Assembly: GCA_049324535.1 (NCBI GenBank)
Contig: JBMOOG010000007.1
Coordinates: forward strand, 76,553-140,552
DNA from: JBMOOG01 sp049324535
GTDB taxonomy: Bacteria > Pseudomonadota > Alphaproteobacteria > Rhodobacterales > Rhodobacteraceae
DNA: 64,000 nucleotides
Direction of reading: 5' to 3'
The notes below the pieces were generated by a model that made no database searches, was not told the origin of the DNA, and was given only the letters and a program-made list of their open reading frames with translations. Shown one piece after another: positions 9,101 through 18,504 of this stretch (positions are counted from its first letter, which is position 1; every line of letters starts with the position of its first letter). The position numbers and the translations under genes are program-made.

Positions 9101-9319
9101 TCAGCGCATCCGGCGCAGGAGCCGCGCGGTCTGCCGGGCGCGTTTCGCGGCCGCGCGCGCCTCGGCCGCCGCCCGCGGATCGACCGGCCCGGAGGGCGGC
9201 GCGTCCGGCCCGGGCGGCGTGCGGCGCCCGAAGGCCGCGAAGGCGCGTCCCACGTCGAGGTTGACGACGCGGCGGATCACCGCGTTGACGACCATGGTCA
9301 CGATCCGGTCGAGCGTCAT
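9101..9319 (-). CDS. Small hypothetical protein downstream of scpB
   Basis: A 72-residue basic protein. The N-terminal half (TLDRIVTMVVNAVIRRVVNL) is amphipathic or hydrophobic; the C-terminal half is an Ala/Arg-rich helix ending LLRRMR. A strong GGGGAGGG ribosome site precedes the ATG and only 15 bp separate it from scpB, so it is likely the last gene of the scpA–scpB unit. I do not recognise a function. Confidence 0.65.
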   Translation of the reverse strand: MTLDRIVTMVVNAVIRRVVNLDVGRAFAAFGRRTPPGPDAPPSGPVDPRAAAEARAAAKRARQTARLLRRMR

Positions 9320-9334
9320 CGGCGGGCCCTCCCC

Positions 9335-9970
9335 TCAGTCCTCGAACATCTCGGTCTGCCCGGCGATATCCTCGCCCTCGTCGTCGGTCTCGCGCTGGGT
9401 TCCGGGCAGGGCGCGGTTGTCGAGAAGCCCCGCCTGGCGCAGCTCCTTCAGGCCGGGCAGATCGCGCGCGGTCTCGAGCCCGAAGTGATCGAGGAACTGC
9501 TCGGTGACCACGAAGGTGACCGGCCGGCCGGGCGTCATCCGGCGGCGCCCGAAGCGGATCCATTCAAGCTCCAGGAGCTGGTCCACGGTGCCGCGGCTCA
9601 CGGCGACGCCCCGGATCTCCTCGATCTCGGCGCGGGTCACCGGCTGGTGGTAGGCGATGATCGCGAGCGTCTCGATCGCAGCGCGCGACAGCTTGCGGGT
9701 CTCGACCTGTTCCTTCTGCATGAGGAAGCCGAGGTCGGGCGCGGTGCGGATCGCCCAGGCGTCGCCCACGCGCACCACCTGCACCCCCCGGCCCTCGTAG
9801 CGCCGGCGCAGAAGCTGCAGCGCCTCGGCCGGGTCGCAGCCGTGCGGCATCCGGGCCGCCATCTCGGCCACCGTCACCGGCTCGGCCGAGGCGAAGAGGA
9901 TCGCCTCGACCATGCGCTCCTGCTCGGCCAGCGGCGGCGCGGCAAAGAGGCTCTGTTCCCCCTCGCTCAT
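9335..9970 (-). CDS. scpB: Segregation and condensation protein B
   Basis: A 211-residue ScpB, the winged-helix kleisin-associated subunit of the SMC–ScpAB condensin. Typical stretches are EAILFASAEPVT near the start, the central AIETLAIIAYHQPVTRAEIEEIRGV, and FVVTEQFLDHFGLE. It overlaps scpA by 4 bp (9967–9970), so the two are translationally coupled. Cytoplasmic and nucleoid-associated. An acidic C-terminal tail follows the second winged helix. Confidence 0.96.
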   Translation of the reverse strand: MSEGEQSLFAAPPLAEQERMVEAILFASAEPVTVAEMAARMPHGCDPAEALQLLRRRYEGRGVQVVRVGDAWAIRTAPDLGFLMQKEQVETRKLSRAAIETLAIIAYHQPVTRAEIEEIRGVAVSRGTVDQLLELEWIRFGRRRMTPGRPVTFVVTEQFLDHFGLETARDLPGLKELRQAGLLDNRALPGTQRETDDEGEDIAGQTEMFED

Positions 9971-10755
9971 GCGGGTTTCCGGCGGATGGCGATGGGGGCG
10001 AAGGTCTCGGACTGGCGCAGCTCGATCTGGCCCTGCCGGGCGAGTTCGAGCGAGGCGGCAAAGGTCGCCGCGGTCGCCGAACGGCGACGCGCGGGATCGG
10101 CTCCCCAGCCCTCGGGCAGGTAACTGACGAGATCGGTCCAGTCGCCGGCAAAACCGATCAGCCCCCGCATCCGCTCGAGCGCCTGCTCCATGGTGAAGAC
10201 GGCGTGGCGGTCGAACTGGAAGGGGCGGAATTCGTCGCGGGTACGGATGCGGGCATAGGCCTGCATCAGGTCGAGAAGCGTCGCCGAATAGACCACGCGG
10301 CGATGGCGCGTCACATCCTCGGGGATGCCGCGCGCGAAGAAATCGCGCCCCTTCTGGTCGCGCGCCATGAGCTGGGCCGAGGCGTTGCGCATCGCCTCGA
10401 GCCTTTCGAGCTGGAAGGCGAGATGGGCGGCGAGATCCTCGCCCGAGGGCCCATCCTCGGTCGGGTCCGGGGGCAGGAGAAGCCGCGACTTGAGAAAGGC
10501 GAGCCAGGCCGCCATCACCAGATAGTCGGCGGCCAGTTCGATGCGCAGCGCCTTGGCCTGCGCCACGAAGGCCAGATACTGTTCGGCCAGTTGCAGGACC
10601 GAGATGCGGCGCAGATCGACCTTCTGGGTGCGCGACAGCATCAGCAGCAGGTCGAGCGGCCCCTCGTAGCCATCGACATCGACGATCAGCGCCTCGGCCG
10701 CAAGCCGCGCGCCCACATCGAAGGGAGCCACGGAGAAATCCTCGGCGTCAGGCAT
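9967..10755 (-). CDS. scpA: Segregation and condensation protein A
   Basis: A 262-residue kleisin subunit of bacterial condensin. The N-terminal signature YEGPLDLLLMLSRTQKVDLRRI and the helix LAADYLVMAAWLAFLKSRLLLP are diagnostic. The C-terminal winged helix (FAASLELARQGQIELRQSETFAPI) contacts the SMC head. It overlaps nagZ by 8 bp upstream and scpB by 4 bp downstream, giving the order SPOR protein–nagZ–scpA–scpB on the minus strand. Confidence 0.96.
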   Translation of the reverse strand: MPDAEDFSVAPFDVGARLAAEALIVDVDGYEGPLDLLLMLSRTQKVDLRRISVLQLAEQYLAFVAQAKALRIELAADYLVMAAWLAFLKSRLLLPPDPTEDGPSGEDLAAHLAFQLERLEAMRNASAQLMARDQKGRDFFARGIPEDVTRHRRVVYSATLLDLMQAYARIRTRDEFRPFQFDRHAVFTMEQALERMRGLIGFAGDWTDLVSYLPEGWGADPARRRSATAATFAASLELARQGQIELRQSETFAPIAIRRKPA

Positions 10756-11764
10756 GGGCGGTTCCCGGCATCAGAGCCTCAAACTCGGCAACGAGGGCGC
10801 GGCTGTCAACCGGCTCGGGCGCCCGTCGGCGGGCGAGGGCCGCCTGAGCGCGGGCGCAGGCGGCGGGCGTCAGCGTTCCGGCGGCGGCGAGGACCGCCTC
10901 CATCTCGGCGCGCGCGCCGTTGCAGTGCAGCGCGATGTCGCAGCCCGCGGCGATCGCCGCCCCGGCGCGGTCGCCGATGGTGCCGGGCAGAGCCTGCATC
11001 GAGAGATCGTCCGACAGGAGAAGCCCGCCGAACCCGATCACCTCGCGGATGACGCCGATCGCGGCGGGCGAGACGGTCGCCGGGCGGTCGGGGTCGATCG
11101 CCTCATAGACCACATGCGCGGTCATCGCGGCCGGCAGGTCAGAGAGGGCCGCGAAGGGCGCGAAGTCCGACGCCAGATCGGCGCGGGCGGCGGCGACGCG
11201 CGGCAGGCCGATGTGGCTGTCCACCGCGGCGCGGCCGTGTCCGGGGATGTGCTTCATGACCGGCAGGACGCCCCCGGCCAGCAGGCCCTCGGCGCAGGCG
11301 CGGGCGGCGGGGACCACCTCTTCGGCCTGGGTCGCAAAGCAGCGGTTGGCCAGAAAGGGATGGGTCAGCGGGCCCGCGACATCGGCCGTGGGCGCGCAGT
11401 TGCCGTCGATGCCGACGGCGCGAAGCTCGGCCGCGATCAGCCGATAGCGCAGCCAGACCGCGCGCGCCTGCGCCTGCGGCCCCTGCGCGGCGGTTGCGGC
11501 CATCTGATCCGCCGGGGGCAGCCATTCGCGCCAGTGCGGCGCGCGCAGGCGCTGGACGCGCCCGCCTTCCTGATCCACGAAGACCGGCGCATCGCGGCCG
11601 ACGGCCTCGCGCAGCGCGCCGGTCAGCCGGCGCAGCTGGTCCGGGGTCTCGACGTTGCGGGCAAAGAGGATGAAGCCCCAGGGGTCGGCGTCCCGGAAGA
11701 AGGCCGTCTCGGCGGGCAAAAGCCGCGGCCCCTCGCAGCCGAGGATCGCGGCCGCCTGACCCAT
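10748..11764 (-). CDS. nagZ: Beta-N-acetylhexosaminidase (peptidoglycan recycling)
   Basis: A 338-residue GH3 enzyme that removes N-acetylglucosamine from muropeptides in the cytoplasm. Motifs: FVDQEGGRVQRLR, the signature KHIPGHGRAAVDSHIGLP near residues 165–182, and LLSDDLSMQAL containing the nucleophile aspartate. It directly abuts the SPOR-domain gene upstream and overlaps scpA downstream, consistent with one transcript joining cell-wall and chromosome-segregation functions. Confidence 0.94.
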   Translation of the reverse strand: MGQAAAILGCEGPRLLPAETAFFRDADPWGFILFARNVETPDQLRRLTGALREAVGRDAPVFVDQEGGRVQRLRAPHWREWLPPADQMAATAAQGPQAQARAVWLRYRLIAAELRAVGIDGNCAPTADVAGPLTHPFLANRCFATQAEEVVPAARACAEGLLAGGVLPVMKHIPGHGRAAVDSHIGLPRVAAARADLASDFAPFAALSDLPAAMTAHVVYEAIDPDRPATVSPAAIGVIREVIGFGGLLLSDDLSMQALPGTIGDRAGAAIAAGCDIALHCNGARAEMEAVLAAAGTLTPAACARAQAALARRRAPEPVDSRALVAEFEALMPGTAHA

Positions 11765-12715
11765 TCAGCGCACCTGAGCCGGCACGCAGTTGGCGCCTTC
11801 GGCCAGAAGCGCCTCGCAGAAGCTGCGCGCGTCGGCCAGATCCGCAAAACCCGCGACGCGCAACCGGTAGAAGGTGTTGCCGCCGCTTTCGGCCTTCTGC
11901 ACGACGCGATCCTTGCCCTCCATCAGGGCACCGAAGCGCTCGGCGATGCGGTCCCACTCGGCGCGGGCGGTCTCGGGCGTATCAAAGGCGCCAAGCTGCA
12001 CCAGGCGCGCCCCCTCGGGCAGGCTTTCCGGGGCGACCTCCCGCGCGCTGCCGCGTCCGGCCAGAGCCTCGGCCACCGCGGCGGCGGCCGCCTCGGCCAT
12101 GGCGTCGCCATCGGGGGCGTCGGGCACGTAGCTCGCGGTGTGCAGCTGCGCCGGTCGGTCGTGGCGCGCCTCGGGCCGCATCGGCGGGCGCAGCGAGCGG
12201 GCAACGCCCGGCACGCTGGCCGGGATCACCACGGCCGGCGCGGCCTCGGCCGCGGCCACCGGGACGGCGTCGGGATCGGGCGCCACCGGTTCGTCCGCCG
12301 CGAGCGGATCACCCGAGAGCGGCGCGGCCACCGGCCCGTCCATGCCGGCGGCGAGTTCGCCCATCGGAACCGCCTGCGGGCCGAGATCGGCCGGGGCGGG
12401 CGCAAGCCGCAGCTCACCGGGCGGGGGCGCGGCCTCGCCTTCGGCGGCGATGGCGTTGACCGCCAGCCCCTGATGCGCGGCAAGCTCGCCGCCCGGCGCG
12501 TCCGGCGCGACCCGGGCCGGCCCCTCGAGCGCCCGGATGACCGGAATGCCGGTCACGTCGCGCACCGCAAGCCGATAGCCCCAGACCCCCAGACCGACCA
12601 CCAGCGCAAGCGAGGTCAGCGCCCCTGCCCCGTTGACCAGCCGCTGAAAACCCGCGCCCCGGTCCGATCCGTACGGATCGTCCGCCGCGAATTCCCCGAA
12701 TTCCACGTCCGCCAT
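11765..12715 (-). CDS. SPOR domain-containing membrane protein
   Basis: A 316-residue bitopic protein with a short cytoplasmic N-terminus, one transmembrane helix near residues 30–48 (ALTSLALVVGLGVWGYRLAV), and a long Ala/Pro/Glu-rich periplasmic linker. The C-terminal SPOR domain covers about residues 235–316 (ARLVQLGAFDTPETARAEWD ... TFYRLRVAGFADLADARSFC). SPOR domains bind denuded septal peptidoglycan, so a cell-division role is likely. Its stop is adjacent to nagZ, and 68 bp separate it from argS. Confidence 0.9.
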   Translation of the reverse strand: MADVEFGEFAADDPYGSDRGAGFQRLVNGAGALTSLALVVGLGVWGYRLAVRDVTGIPVIRALEGPARVAPDAPGGELAAHQGLAVNAIAAEGEAAPPPGELRLAPAPADLGPQAVPMGELAAGMDGPVAAPLSGDPLAADEPVAPDPDAVPVAAAEAAPAVVIPASVPGVARSLRPPMRPEARHDRPAQLHTASYVPDAPDGDAMAEAAAAAVAEALAGRGSAREVAPESLPEGARLVQLGAFDTPETARAEWDRIAERFGALMEGKDRVVQKAESGGNTFYRLRVAGFADLADARSFCEALLAEGANCVPAQVR

Positions 12716-12783
12716 GCCCTGCCTCGCCCGCGCGCCGCGATGCGCGCGTCCTTGCTGCCCGTCCCCGGCGAGGTGCGCGTTTG

Positions 12784-14526
12784 TCAGCGCATCTCTTCCG
12801 CCGGGGTCACGCCAAGGATACCAAGGCCGGCGGAAATGACAACGCCCGTGGCGCGGGCCAGCGCGATCTTGGCCTGACTTGTGGCCGCATCGTCCTGAAC
12901 GAAGCGCAGATCCGCCTCTTCGTTGCCGCGGTGCCAGAGCGCGTGCAGCTCCGAGGCAAGGTCGTAGAGATAGAAGGAGATCCGGTGCGGCTCGTGCCCG
13001 CGGGCGGCGATCTCGACCTGGCGCGGCCAGTCGGCGATCTTGCGCATCAGCGCGAGTTCGGCGGGATGCGCGAGTTTCGACAGGTCCGCCGCGGCAAGCG
13101 TCGCGTCGTCGGCCGCGATCCCCATCTCGGCCGCGCGGCGCAGCACCGAACGCACGCGGGCATGGGCGTATTGCACGTAGAAGACGGGGTTGTCCTTGGA
13201 CTGTTCGAGCACCTTGTCGAAATCGAAGTCGAGCGGCACGTCGTTCTTGCGGGTGAGCATGATGAAGCGGGTCACATCCGCGCCGGCCTGCTCGACCACG
13301 TCGCGCAGGGTGACGAAGGTGCCGGCGCGCTTGGACATCTTGAACGGCGCGCCGTCCTTGAAGAGCTTGACGAGCTGGATGAGCCTGACCTCGAGCGGCA
13401 CCCGGCCCTCGGACAGCGCGGCCACCGCCGCCTTCATCCGCTTGACATAGCCGCCGTGGTCGGCGCCCAGCACGTCGATCAGCAGATCGAAGCCGCGCTC
13501 GATCTTGTCCCAGTGGTAGGCGATGTCGGGGGCGAAGTAGGTCCAGGACCCGTCCGACTTGCGCACCGGGCGGTCGGTGTCGTCGCCGTAGGCGGTCGAG
13601 CGGAAGAGCGTCTGCTCGCGTTCCTCCCAGTCGTCGGTCAGCTCGCCCTTCGGCGCCTCGAGCGTGCCCTCGTAGACGAGGCCGAGCCCGCGCAGCCGGT
13701 CGAGCGCCGCCTCGATCCGGCCGGTGCCGTAGAGCGCCTTCTCGGACGAATAGACATCCATCGTCACGCCCAGGGTGCCGAGATCCTCGCGGATCATCGC
13801 CATCATGCGCTCGGTGGCGAAGGCGCGCACCTCGGCCAGCCAGTCGGATTCGGGACGGTCGAGAAGGCTCGTGCCGTATGTCTGCCTGAGCGCCTCGCCC
13901 ACCGGGATCAGGTAGTCACCGGGATAGAGCCCCTCGCGGATCTCGGGCTCGAGCCCGTTGGCCTCGCGGTAGCGCTCATAGGCCGAGCGCGCCAGCACAT
14001 CGACCTGCGCGCCGCCGTCGTTGATGTAGTATTCGCGCGTGACGGCGTGGCCGGTGAAGGCCAGCAGATTGGCCAGGGCGTCGCCGAAGACCGCGCCGCG
14101 CACGTGGCCCACATGCATCGGTCCGGTCGGGTTGGCCGAGACGAACTCGACGTTGACCTTGCGCCCCTGCCCGAGGCGTGAGCGCCCGAAGTCCCGGTTC
14201 GCGGCCAGCGCCGCGCGCAGCACCCCGGCCCAGACCTCCGGGGCGAGGCGCAGGTTGATGAAGCCGGGGCCGGCGACCTCGGCCGAGGTGACGCGCGGGT
14301 CGGAGGCCAGCCGGCGGGTCAGGGCCTCGGCGATGTCGCGGGGCTTGAGGCCGGCGGGCTTGGCCAGCACCATCGCGGCGTTGGTCGCCATGTCGCCGTG
14401 CGCGGCGTCGCGCGGCGGTTCGACTGCCACCGCCGCGGTGTCGAGACCGGCCGGCAGCTCGCCCGCCGCCGCCATCGCGCCCAGCGCCTCCACGACCAGG
14501 CCGCGGATATCGGAAAAGAGGTTCAT
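12784..14526 (-). CDS. argS: Arginine–tRNA ligase
   Basis: A 580-residue class I aminoacyl-tRNA synthetase. The HIGH motif appears as [12 protein letters not shown] near residues 126–137 and the KMSKS motif as [10 protein letters not shown]; the C-terminal DALR anticodon-binding domain ends in [10 protein letters not shown]. The start [15 protein letters not shown] at 14526 matches family N-termini; the open frame runs 200 bases further up, but into the dGTPase gene region without similarity. Intact. Confidence 0.97.
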   Translation of the reverse strand: MNLFSDIRGLVVEALGAMAAAGELPAGLDTAAVAVEPPRDAAHGDMATNAAMVLAKPAGLKPRDIAEALTRRLASDPRVTSAEVAGPGFINLRLAPEVWAGVLRAALAANRDFGRSRLGQGRKVNVEFVSANPTGPMHVGHVRGAVFGDALANLLAFTGHAVTREYYINDGGAQVDVLARSAYERYREANGLEPEIREGLYPGDYLIPVGEALRQTYGTSLLDRPESDWLAEVRAFATERMMAMIREDLGTLGVTMDVYSSEKALYGTGRIEAALDRLRGLGLVYEGTLEAPKGELTDDWEEREQTLFRSTAYGDDTDRPVRKSDGSWTYFAPDIAYHWDKIERGFDLLIDVLGADHGGYVKRMKAAVAALSEGRVPLEVRLIQLVKLFKDGAPFKMSKRAGTFVTLRDVVEQAGADVTRFIMLTRKNDVPLDFDFDKVLEQSKDNPVFYVQYAHARVRSVLRRAAEMGIAADDATLAAADLSKLAHPAELALMRKIADWPRQVEIAARGHEPHRISFYLYDLASELHALWHRGNEEADLRFVQDDAATSQAKIALARATGVVISAGLGILGVTPAEEMR

Positions 14527-14576
14527 CTGCGCATCCCCCAGATCAGCCCCGGCCATGCCAGAGGCGCCGCGCGCCG

Positions 14577-15746
14577 TCAATGCCGGGGGCGGCCCGTCCC
14601 TTCGCGCGGGCCGCACAGACGCTCGTGCTCCTGAAGCGCGAAGCGGTCGGTCATCCCCGCCACATAGTCGAGCACGACCCGGGCGAGTTCGGTCCGGTCG
14701 CGCGCCCGTGCCACGTCGGCCCGCCATTCGGCCGGCAGCCGCGCCGGATCCTCGAGGAAGAGGGGGAAGAGGTCGTTGACCACCGCCGTCACCCTCTGCC
14801 GCTCCACCACCACCGAAGGGGCGCGATACATGCGGTTGAAAAGAAACGACTTGATCGCCTTGAGGTTCTGGTAGAGCGGCTTCGAGAAGCGGATCACCGG
14901 ACCGTCCATGGCGCGGATCTCGTCCACCGAGGACGGCCGCGCGCTGTCCAGACGGTTGCGGGCCACGGCGATCACATCCTCGACCATCACCCCGAAGACG
15001 CGGCGCAGCGCCTCGTGCCGGCGCCGGGACGGATCGAGCCCCGGCCAGAGCCGGTCCACCTCGGCGAAGGCCGGCCCGGTGACCGGCAGCTCCATGAGGT
15101 CGGTCTCGGTGAAGAGCCCCGCCCGCAGGCCGTCGTGCAGGTCATGGTGGTTGTAGGCCACGTCGTCGGCCACGGCGGCGACCTGCGCCTCGGCGCTGGC
15201 GAAGGTTCCAAGCTCGAGGTCCCATTCGGCGTTCACCTCGGCCAGCGCGTAGGGCCAGGGCGGCGCGATCGGCCCGTTGTGCTTGGCGATGCCCTCGAGC
15301 GTCTCCCAGGTCAGGTTCAGCCCGTCGAAGCCGGCGTAGTGCCGCTCCAGCCGGGTGACGATCCGCAGCGCCTGCGCGTTGTGGTCGAAGCCGCCGTAGG
15401 GCGCCATCAGCTCGGCCAGCGCGTCCTCGCCGGTGTGGCCGAACGGCGGGTGGCCGAGGTCATGGGCCAGCGCCACCGCCTCGGCCAGGTCGGTGTTCAG
15501 CCCCAGATGCCCGGCGATGGTGCGCGCGACCTGCGCCACCTCGATCGTGTGGGTGAGCCGGGTGCGGTAATAGTCGCCCTCGTGCTCGACGAAGACCTGG
15601 GTCTTGTGCTTCAGCCGCCGGAAGGCCGAGGAATGGATGATCCGGTCCCGGTCGCGCTGGAAGGGCGAGCGGAAGGTGGACATCGCCTCGGGGTGCAGGC
15701 GGCCGCGGCTGTCTTCGGGCCGGCAGGCGTAGGGGGCAAGCGACAT
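14577..15746 (-). CDS. dgt: Deoxyguanosinetriphosphate triphosphohydrolase-like protein
   Basis: A 389-residue HD-domain dNTPase. It shows RGRLHPE near the N-terminus, [24 protein letters not shown], and the metal-binding HD motif in [20 protein letters not shown] near residues 102–121, then [14 protein letters not shown]. The family hydrolyses dNTPs to deoxynucleoside and triphosphate and is usually called dGTPase-like in alphaproteobacteria. I prefer the ATG at 15746, since the alternative at 15779 lies inside the divergent erpA promoter. It precedes argS by 50 bp. Confidence 0.92.
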   Translation of the reverse strand: MSLAPYACRPEDSRGRLHPEAMSTFRSPFQRDRDRIIHSSAFRRLKHKTQVFVEHEGDYYRTRLTHTIEVAQVARTIAGHLGLNTDLAEAVALAHDLGHPPFGHTGEDALAELMAPYGGFDHNAQALRIVTRLERHYAGFDGLNLTWETLEGIAKHNGPIAPPWPYALAEVNAEWDLELGTFASAEAQVAAVADDVAYNHHDLHDGLRAGLFTETDLMELPVTGPAFAEVDRLWPGLDPSRRRHEALRRVFGVMVEDVIAVARNRLDSARPSSVDEIRAMDGPVIRFSKPLYQNLKAIKSFLFNRMYRAPSVVVERQRVTAVVNDLFPLFLEDPARLPAEWRADVARARDRTELARVVLDYVAGMTDRFALQEHERLCGPREGTGRPRH

Positions 15747-15758
15747 GAGGGCCTGTTC

Positions 15759-15787
15759 TTGAGCGGGCTTTCGCGTCATCCTATATG
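15759..15787 (+). promoter_or_regulatory. Promoter of erpA
   Basis: TTGAGC, 17-bp spacer, TATATG, ending 33 bases before the erpA ATG at 15821. It supports 15821 rather than 15785 as the start, because 15785 is inside the -10. Confidence 0.6.
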
Positions 15788-15820
15788 GCGTTTGTCACCG
15801 CAAGGATACCGGGTGCCGTC

Positions 15821-16153
15821 ATGGAACTGACCCTGCCGCCGAAAGTCACGCCCCGCGCCTTCGCGCGGCTGGCCGAGATCAACGCCGCGAACGGCGCGCG
15901 CCAGGCGCTGCGCGTGGCCGTGACCGGGGGCGGCTGCTCGGGGTTCCAGTACGACATCCGCCTCGACGAACCGGTCGCGGACGATCTGGTGCTCGAGGGC
16001 GCGGGCCAGAAGGTGGTGGTGGACAGCACCTCGCTGCCCTTCCTCGCCAACGCCACCATCGACTTCTCCGACGAACTCATCGGGGCGCGCTTCGTGATCG
16101 ACAACCCGAACGCCACCGCCTCCTGCGGCTGCGGCACCTCCTTCTCGATCTGA
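15821..16153 (+). CDS. erpA: A-type iron–sulfur cluster carrier/insertion protein
   Basis: A 110-residue HesB/IscA-like protein. The three conserved cluster-binding cysteines are present: Cys39 in GGGCSGF and Cys102/Cys104 in SCGCGTSF. These proteins bind a [2Fe-2S] or [4Fe-4S] cluster and pass it to apo-enzymes. The start MELTLPPKVTPRAFARL is chosen by promoter position and family length. ErpA is favoured over IscA because there is no isc neighbour, but subfamily assignment is inference. A membrane-protein gene follows after 5 bp. Confidence 0.9.
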   Translation: MELTLPPKVTPRAFARLAEINAANGARQALRVAVTGGGCSGFQYDIRLDEPVADDLVLEGAGQKVVVDSTSLPFLANATIDFSDELIGARFVIDNPNATASCGCGTSFSI

Positions 16154-16158
16154 CCTCC

Positions 16159-16572
16159 ATGCGCGAGCACCTGCGGCTGCATCCGGCCCGCATCCTGAGC
16201 CGGGCGGAGTTTGCGGTCCGCGCGGCGTGGTTCGCCTCGGCGGCGGGGCTGTTTCTCGCGCTCTCGCTGGGGCTCGGGGTGCTGGGCTACCACACCTTCG
16301 CAGGCTTCACCTGGGTGGACAGCCTGCTCAATGCCGCGATGATCCTCACCGGCATGGGTCCGGTCTCGCAGCTGCCGACCGATCAGGCCAAGATCTTCGC
16401 GACCGCCTATGCCGTCTATTCCGGGCTGGCCTTCACCTCGGTCAGCGCGATCCTGCTCTACCCCTTCGTGCAGAGGATGGTGCAGTTCCTGCACGCCACC
16501 CCGCCGGCCGCGGAAACCGAGGACGGGGCGCCCCCACCACACACGGACGCCCCGCCCTCGCCCGGCGCCTGA
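16159..16572 (+). CDS. Conserved membrane protein with pore-loop-like segment
   Basis: A 137-residue protein with two transmembrane helices (about residues 22–46 and 78–101). Between them, SLLNAAMILTGMGPVSQLPT resembles the re-entrant pore region of two-helix potassium channels, but the TVGYGD filter is replaced by ILTGMGPV. The C-terminus is a Pro/Ala-rich tail. I recognise the general type as a widespread uncharacterised alphaproteobacterial protein; channel activity is only a suggestion from topology. Likely cotranscribed with erpA. Confidence 0.7.
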   Translation: MREHLRLHPARILSRAEFAVRAAWFASAAGLFLALSLGLGVLGYHTFAGFTWVDSLLNAAMILTGMGPVSQLPTDQAKIFATAYAVYSGLAFTSVSAILLYPFVQRMVQFLHATPPAAETEDGAPPPHTDAPPSPGA

Positions 16573-16580
16573 GACCGTCC

Positions 16581-16880
16581 CTAGCCGGCCGGGCAGAGTT
16601 CGGGCACGGGCGCGCAGGCGGCGGGCCGGCCGGTCAGGCGGCCGGCGACCATCGCCTCGCGGGTCTCGATGGCCAGGGTCTGGGCGCGGTGCAGGCCGCG
16701 GGCGCGCACCAGGATGCCGTGGCCGCCCGGGTCCGCGACCAGCACATAGCAGAGCGCGCCGCGGCAGAAGGGATCGCTGACGGTCAGGGTATCGTCGGCC
16801 AGAACCGGGCCGGCCACGGGCAGGAGGACGAGGGAAAGGGCAAGGGTGCGCGCAAGGGCGCGGGAACGGAAAGCAAACAT
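16581..16880 (-). CDS. Small secreted hypothetical protein
   Basis: A 99-residue protein starting MFAFRSRALARTLALSLVLL, a Sec signal peptide with likely cleavage after VLA–DD (about residues 29–30). The mature part has four cysteines (DPFCRGALCYVLVAD and AACAPVPELC), suggesting disulfides in the periplasm. The ATG at 16880 has a GGAG site. Function unknown. It converges with the preceding membrane-protein gene. Confidence 0.6.
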   Translation of the reverse strand: MFAFRSRALARTLALSLVLLPVAGPVLADDTLTVSDPFCRGALCYVLVADPGGHGILVRARGLHRAQTLAIETREAMVAGRLTGRPAACAPVPELCPAG

Positions 16881-17089
16881 GATGGGCTCCAAAGTCCGGG
16901 GATCGCGGGGGCAAGGCCCCCGCGACCGGAAAGCTGTTGACTGGATCACTGCACAACGTCCCGGAGGCAATCTCGGGGACAGGAGAAGAGTGGCACGAAT
17001 CGGGCTTTACGTAAGGTCAGGAATTCATGGCCTCGCCCCGGTCCGCGCCGGGGAGGCCGGCCGGCCCCTCCGTCACGCCACGCCGCCGC

Positions 17090-17500
17090 TCACGCCCCCG
17101 CCCGCAGGATATTGCACAGCGCGCGCCGCACGACGCGGTCGTCGGCCACCTGGCCGGCCCGCACGGTGAAGCTGATCCGGGCGCGGCTGCCCTTGCCGGT
17201 CGCGGTCACGGTCGCGCGCAGGTGCTGGGTCCGGCCCGATCCCGAGGTCTCCTGCCAGGCGTCCACCCGCCCGCGCCCCGGGTCGGCGGCCACGCCGGAA
17301 TAGCCGTCGGCGCGCATCCGGCGCGCGATGCGCTTGAGCGCGCTGCCCGCCTCGACGCCGGGAAGATCCTGCTCGGCGCTGAAGGTCAGGCCGGTGACCA
17401 GCGGCACCCCGGCCACTGCAAAGCTCGACTCGCACTGGCCCGCGCGCGCGGCCCCGGCCGCCGCCAGCATCAGCGCCGCGACCGTCGCGGCACGGGTCAT
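17090..17500 (-). CDS. Periplasmic hypothetical protein
   Basis: A 136-residue protein. Residues 1–20 (MTRAATVAALMLAAAGAARA) form a signal peptide cleaved before GQCESS. The mature part is a beta-rich segment with VTATGKGSRARISFTVRAGQ and two cysteines (positions near 23 and 130). No known family recognised. The start at 17500 is chosen for the signal peptide; the open frame upstream is not protein-like. Function unknown. Confidence 0.6.
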   Translation of the reverse strand: MTRAATVAALMLAAAGAARAGQCESSFAVAGVPLVTGLTFSAEQDLPGVEAGSALKRIARRMRADGYSGVAADPGRGRVDAWQETSGSGRTQHLRATVTATGKGSRARISFTVRAGQVADDRVVRRALCNILRAGA

Positions 17501-17670
17501 CCTCTTGAACGTTCTCACCTGTGATCTCCGACAGAACCCCCATGGCGACAATGGCTTGGGCGGTCCTTCTGTCGAGTGGGGAATACCCGCCCCGCCAAGG
17601 CCCCGGCACGACCGGGCTTGCGCCGGCGCGCGGCGGCGCCGATGATCGCGCACCCGAACCGGTGGACGCC

Positions 17671-18450
17671 ATGCGCATCGCAAGTTTCAACATCAACGGC
17701 ATCAAGGCGCGGGCCGAGGCCCTGCCCGACTGGCTGGACGCGGCACGGCCCGACGTGGTGCTGCTGCAGGAGATCAAGTCGGTGGACGACGCCTTCCCGC
17801 GCGACCTCTTCGAACGGCGGGGCTATGCGGTCGAGACCCACGGCCAGAAGGGGTTCAACGGCGTCGCGATCCTGTCGCGGCTGCCGCTCTCGGACCTCGT
17901 TCGCGGCCTGCCCGGCGACCCCTCCGACGATCAGGCGCGCTGGATCGAGGCCACGGTGACCGGCGCCCGCCCGATCCGGGTCTGCGGTCTTTACCTCCCG
18001 AACGGCAATCCGGCGCCGGGGCCGAAATACGACTACAAGCTTGCGTGGATGGCGCGCCTGCGGTCGCGGGCGGCCGAACTCCTCGCGACCGAGACCCCGG
18101 TGGTGCTGGCCGGCGACTGGAATGTCATCCCCCAGGACGAGGACGCCGCCCGCCCCGAGGCCTGGCGCGAGGACGCGCTCGCGCTCCCCGAAAGCCGCGC
18201 GGCCTTCCGCCGGATCCTCCACCTCGGCTATGCCGACGCCTACCGGCTGCGCGACCAGCGCCCCGGCGCCTACAGCTTCTGGGACTATCAGGCGGCCGCC
18301 TGGGAAAAGAACAACGGCATCCGCATCGACCATGTGCTGCTGTCGCCGCAGGCGGCCGACCTTCTGGACGGGGCCGGCATCGACAAGGCGGTGCGCGGCG
18401 GGGACAAGCCCTCCGACCATGTGCCGGTCTGGGTCGACCTCGCGGCCTGA
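17671..18450 (+). CDS. xthA: Exodeoxyribonuclease III
   Basis: A 259-residue class II AP endonuclease/3'-exonuclease of DNA base-excision repair. Key motifs: MRIASFNINGIKAR, VVLLQEIKS (metal-binding Glu), KGFNGVAILSR, LYLPNGNP, AGDWNVIP and the C-terminal SDHVPVWVDL with the catalytic His. The start is fixed by the canonical MRIASFN N-terminus; the frame is open 150 bases further up. Intact. A 170-bp gap on its left separates it from the divergent periplasmic protein gene. Confidence 0.97.
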   Translation: MRIASFNINGIKARAEALPDWLDAARPDVVLLQEIKSVDDAFPRDLFERRGYAVETHGQKGFNGVAILSRLPLSDLVRGLPGDPSDDQARWIEATVTGARPIRVCGLYLPNGNPAPGPKYDYKLAWMARLRSRAAELLATETPVVLAGDWNVIPQDEDAARPEAWREDALALPESRAAFRRILHLGYADAYRLRDQRPGAYSFWDYQAAAWEKNNGIRIDHVLLSPQAADLLDGAGIDKAVRGGDKPSDHVPVWVDLAA

Positions 18451-18452
18451 TC

Positions 18453-18501
18453 CCCTCTTACTGGCGGAAATATCCCGGGGGTGCGGGGGCAGAGCCCCCG
18501 C
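18453..18501 (-). repeat. Intergenic ATATTT element, copy B
   Basis: Read on the minus strand: hairpin GCGGGGGC–TCT–GCCCCCGC (18483–18501), ACCCCC, then GGGATATTTCCGCCAGTAAGA. It lies between convergent xthA and the M48 protease, immediately after the stop of the latter. Confidence 0.75.
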
Positions 18502-18504
18502 CCG

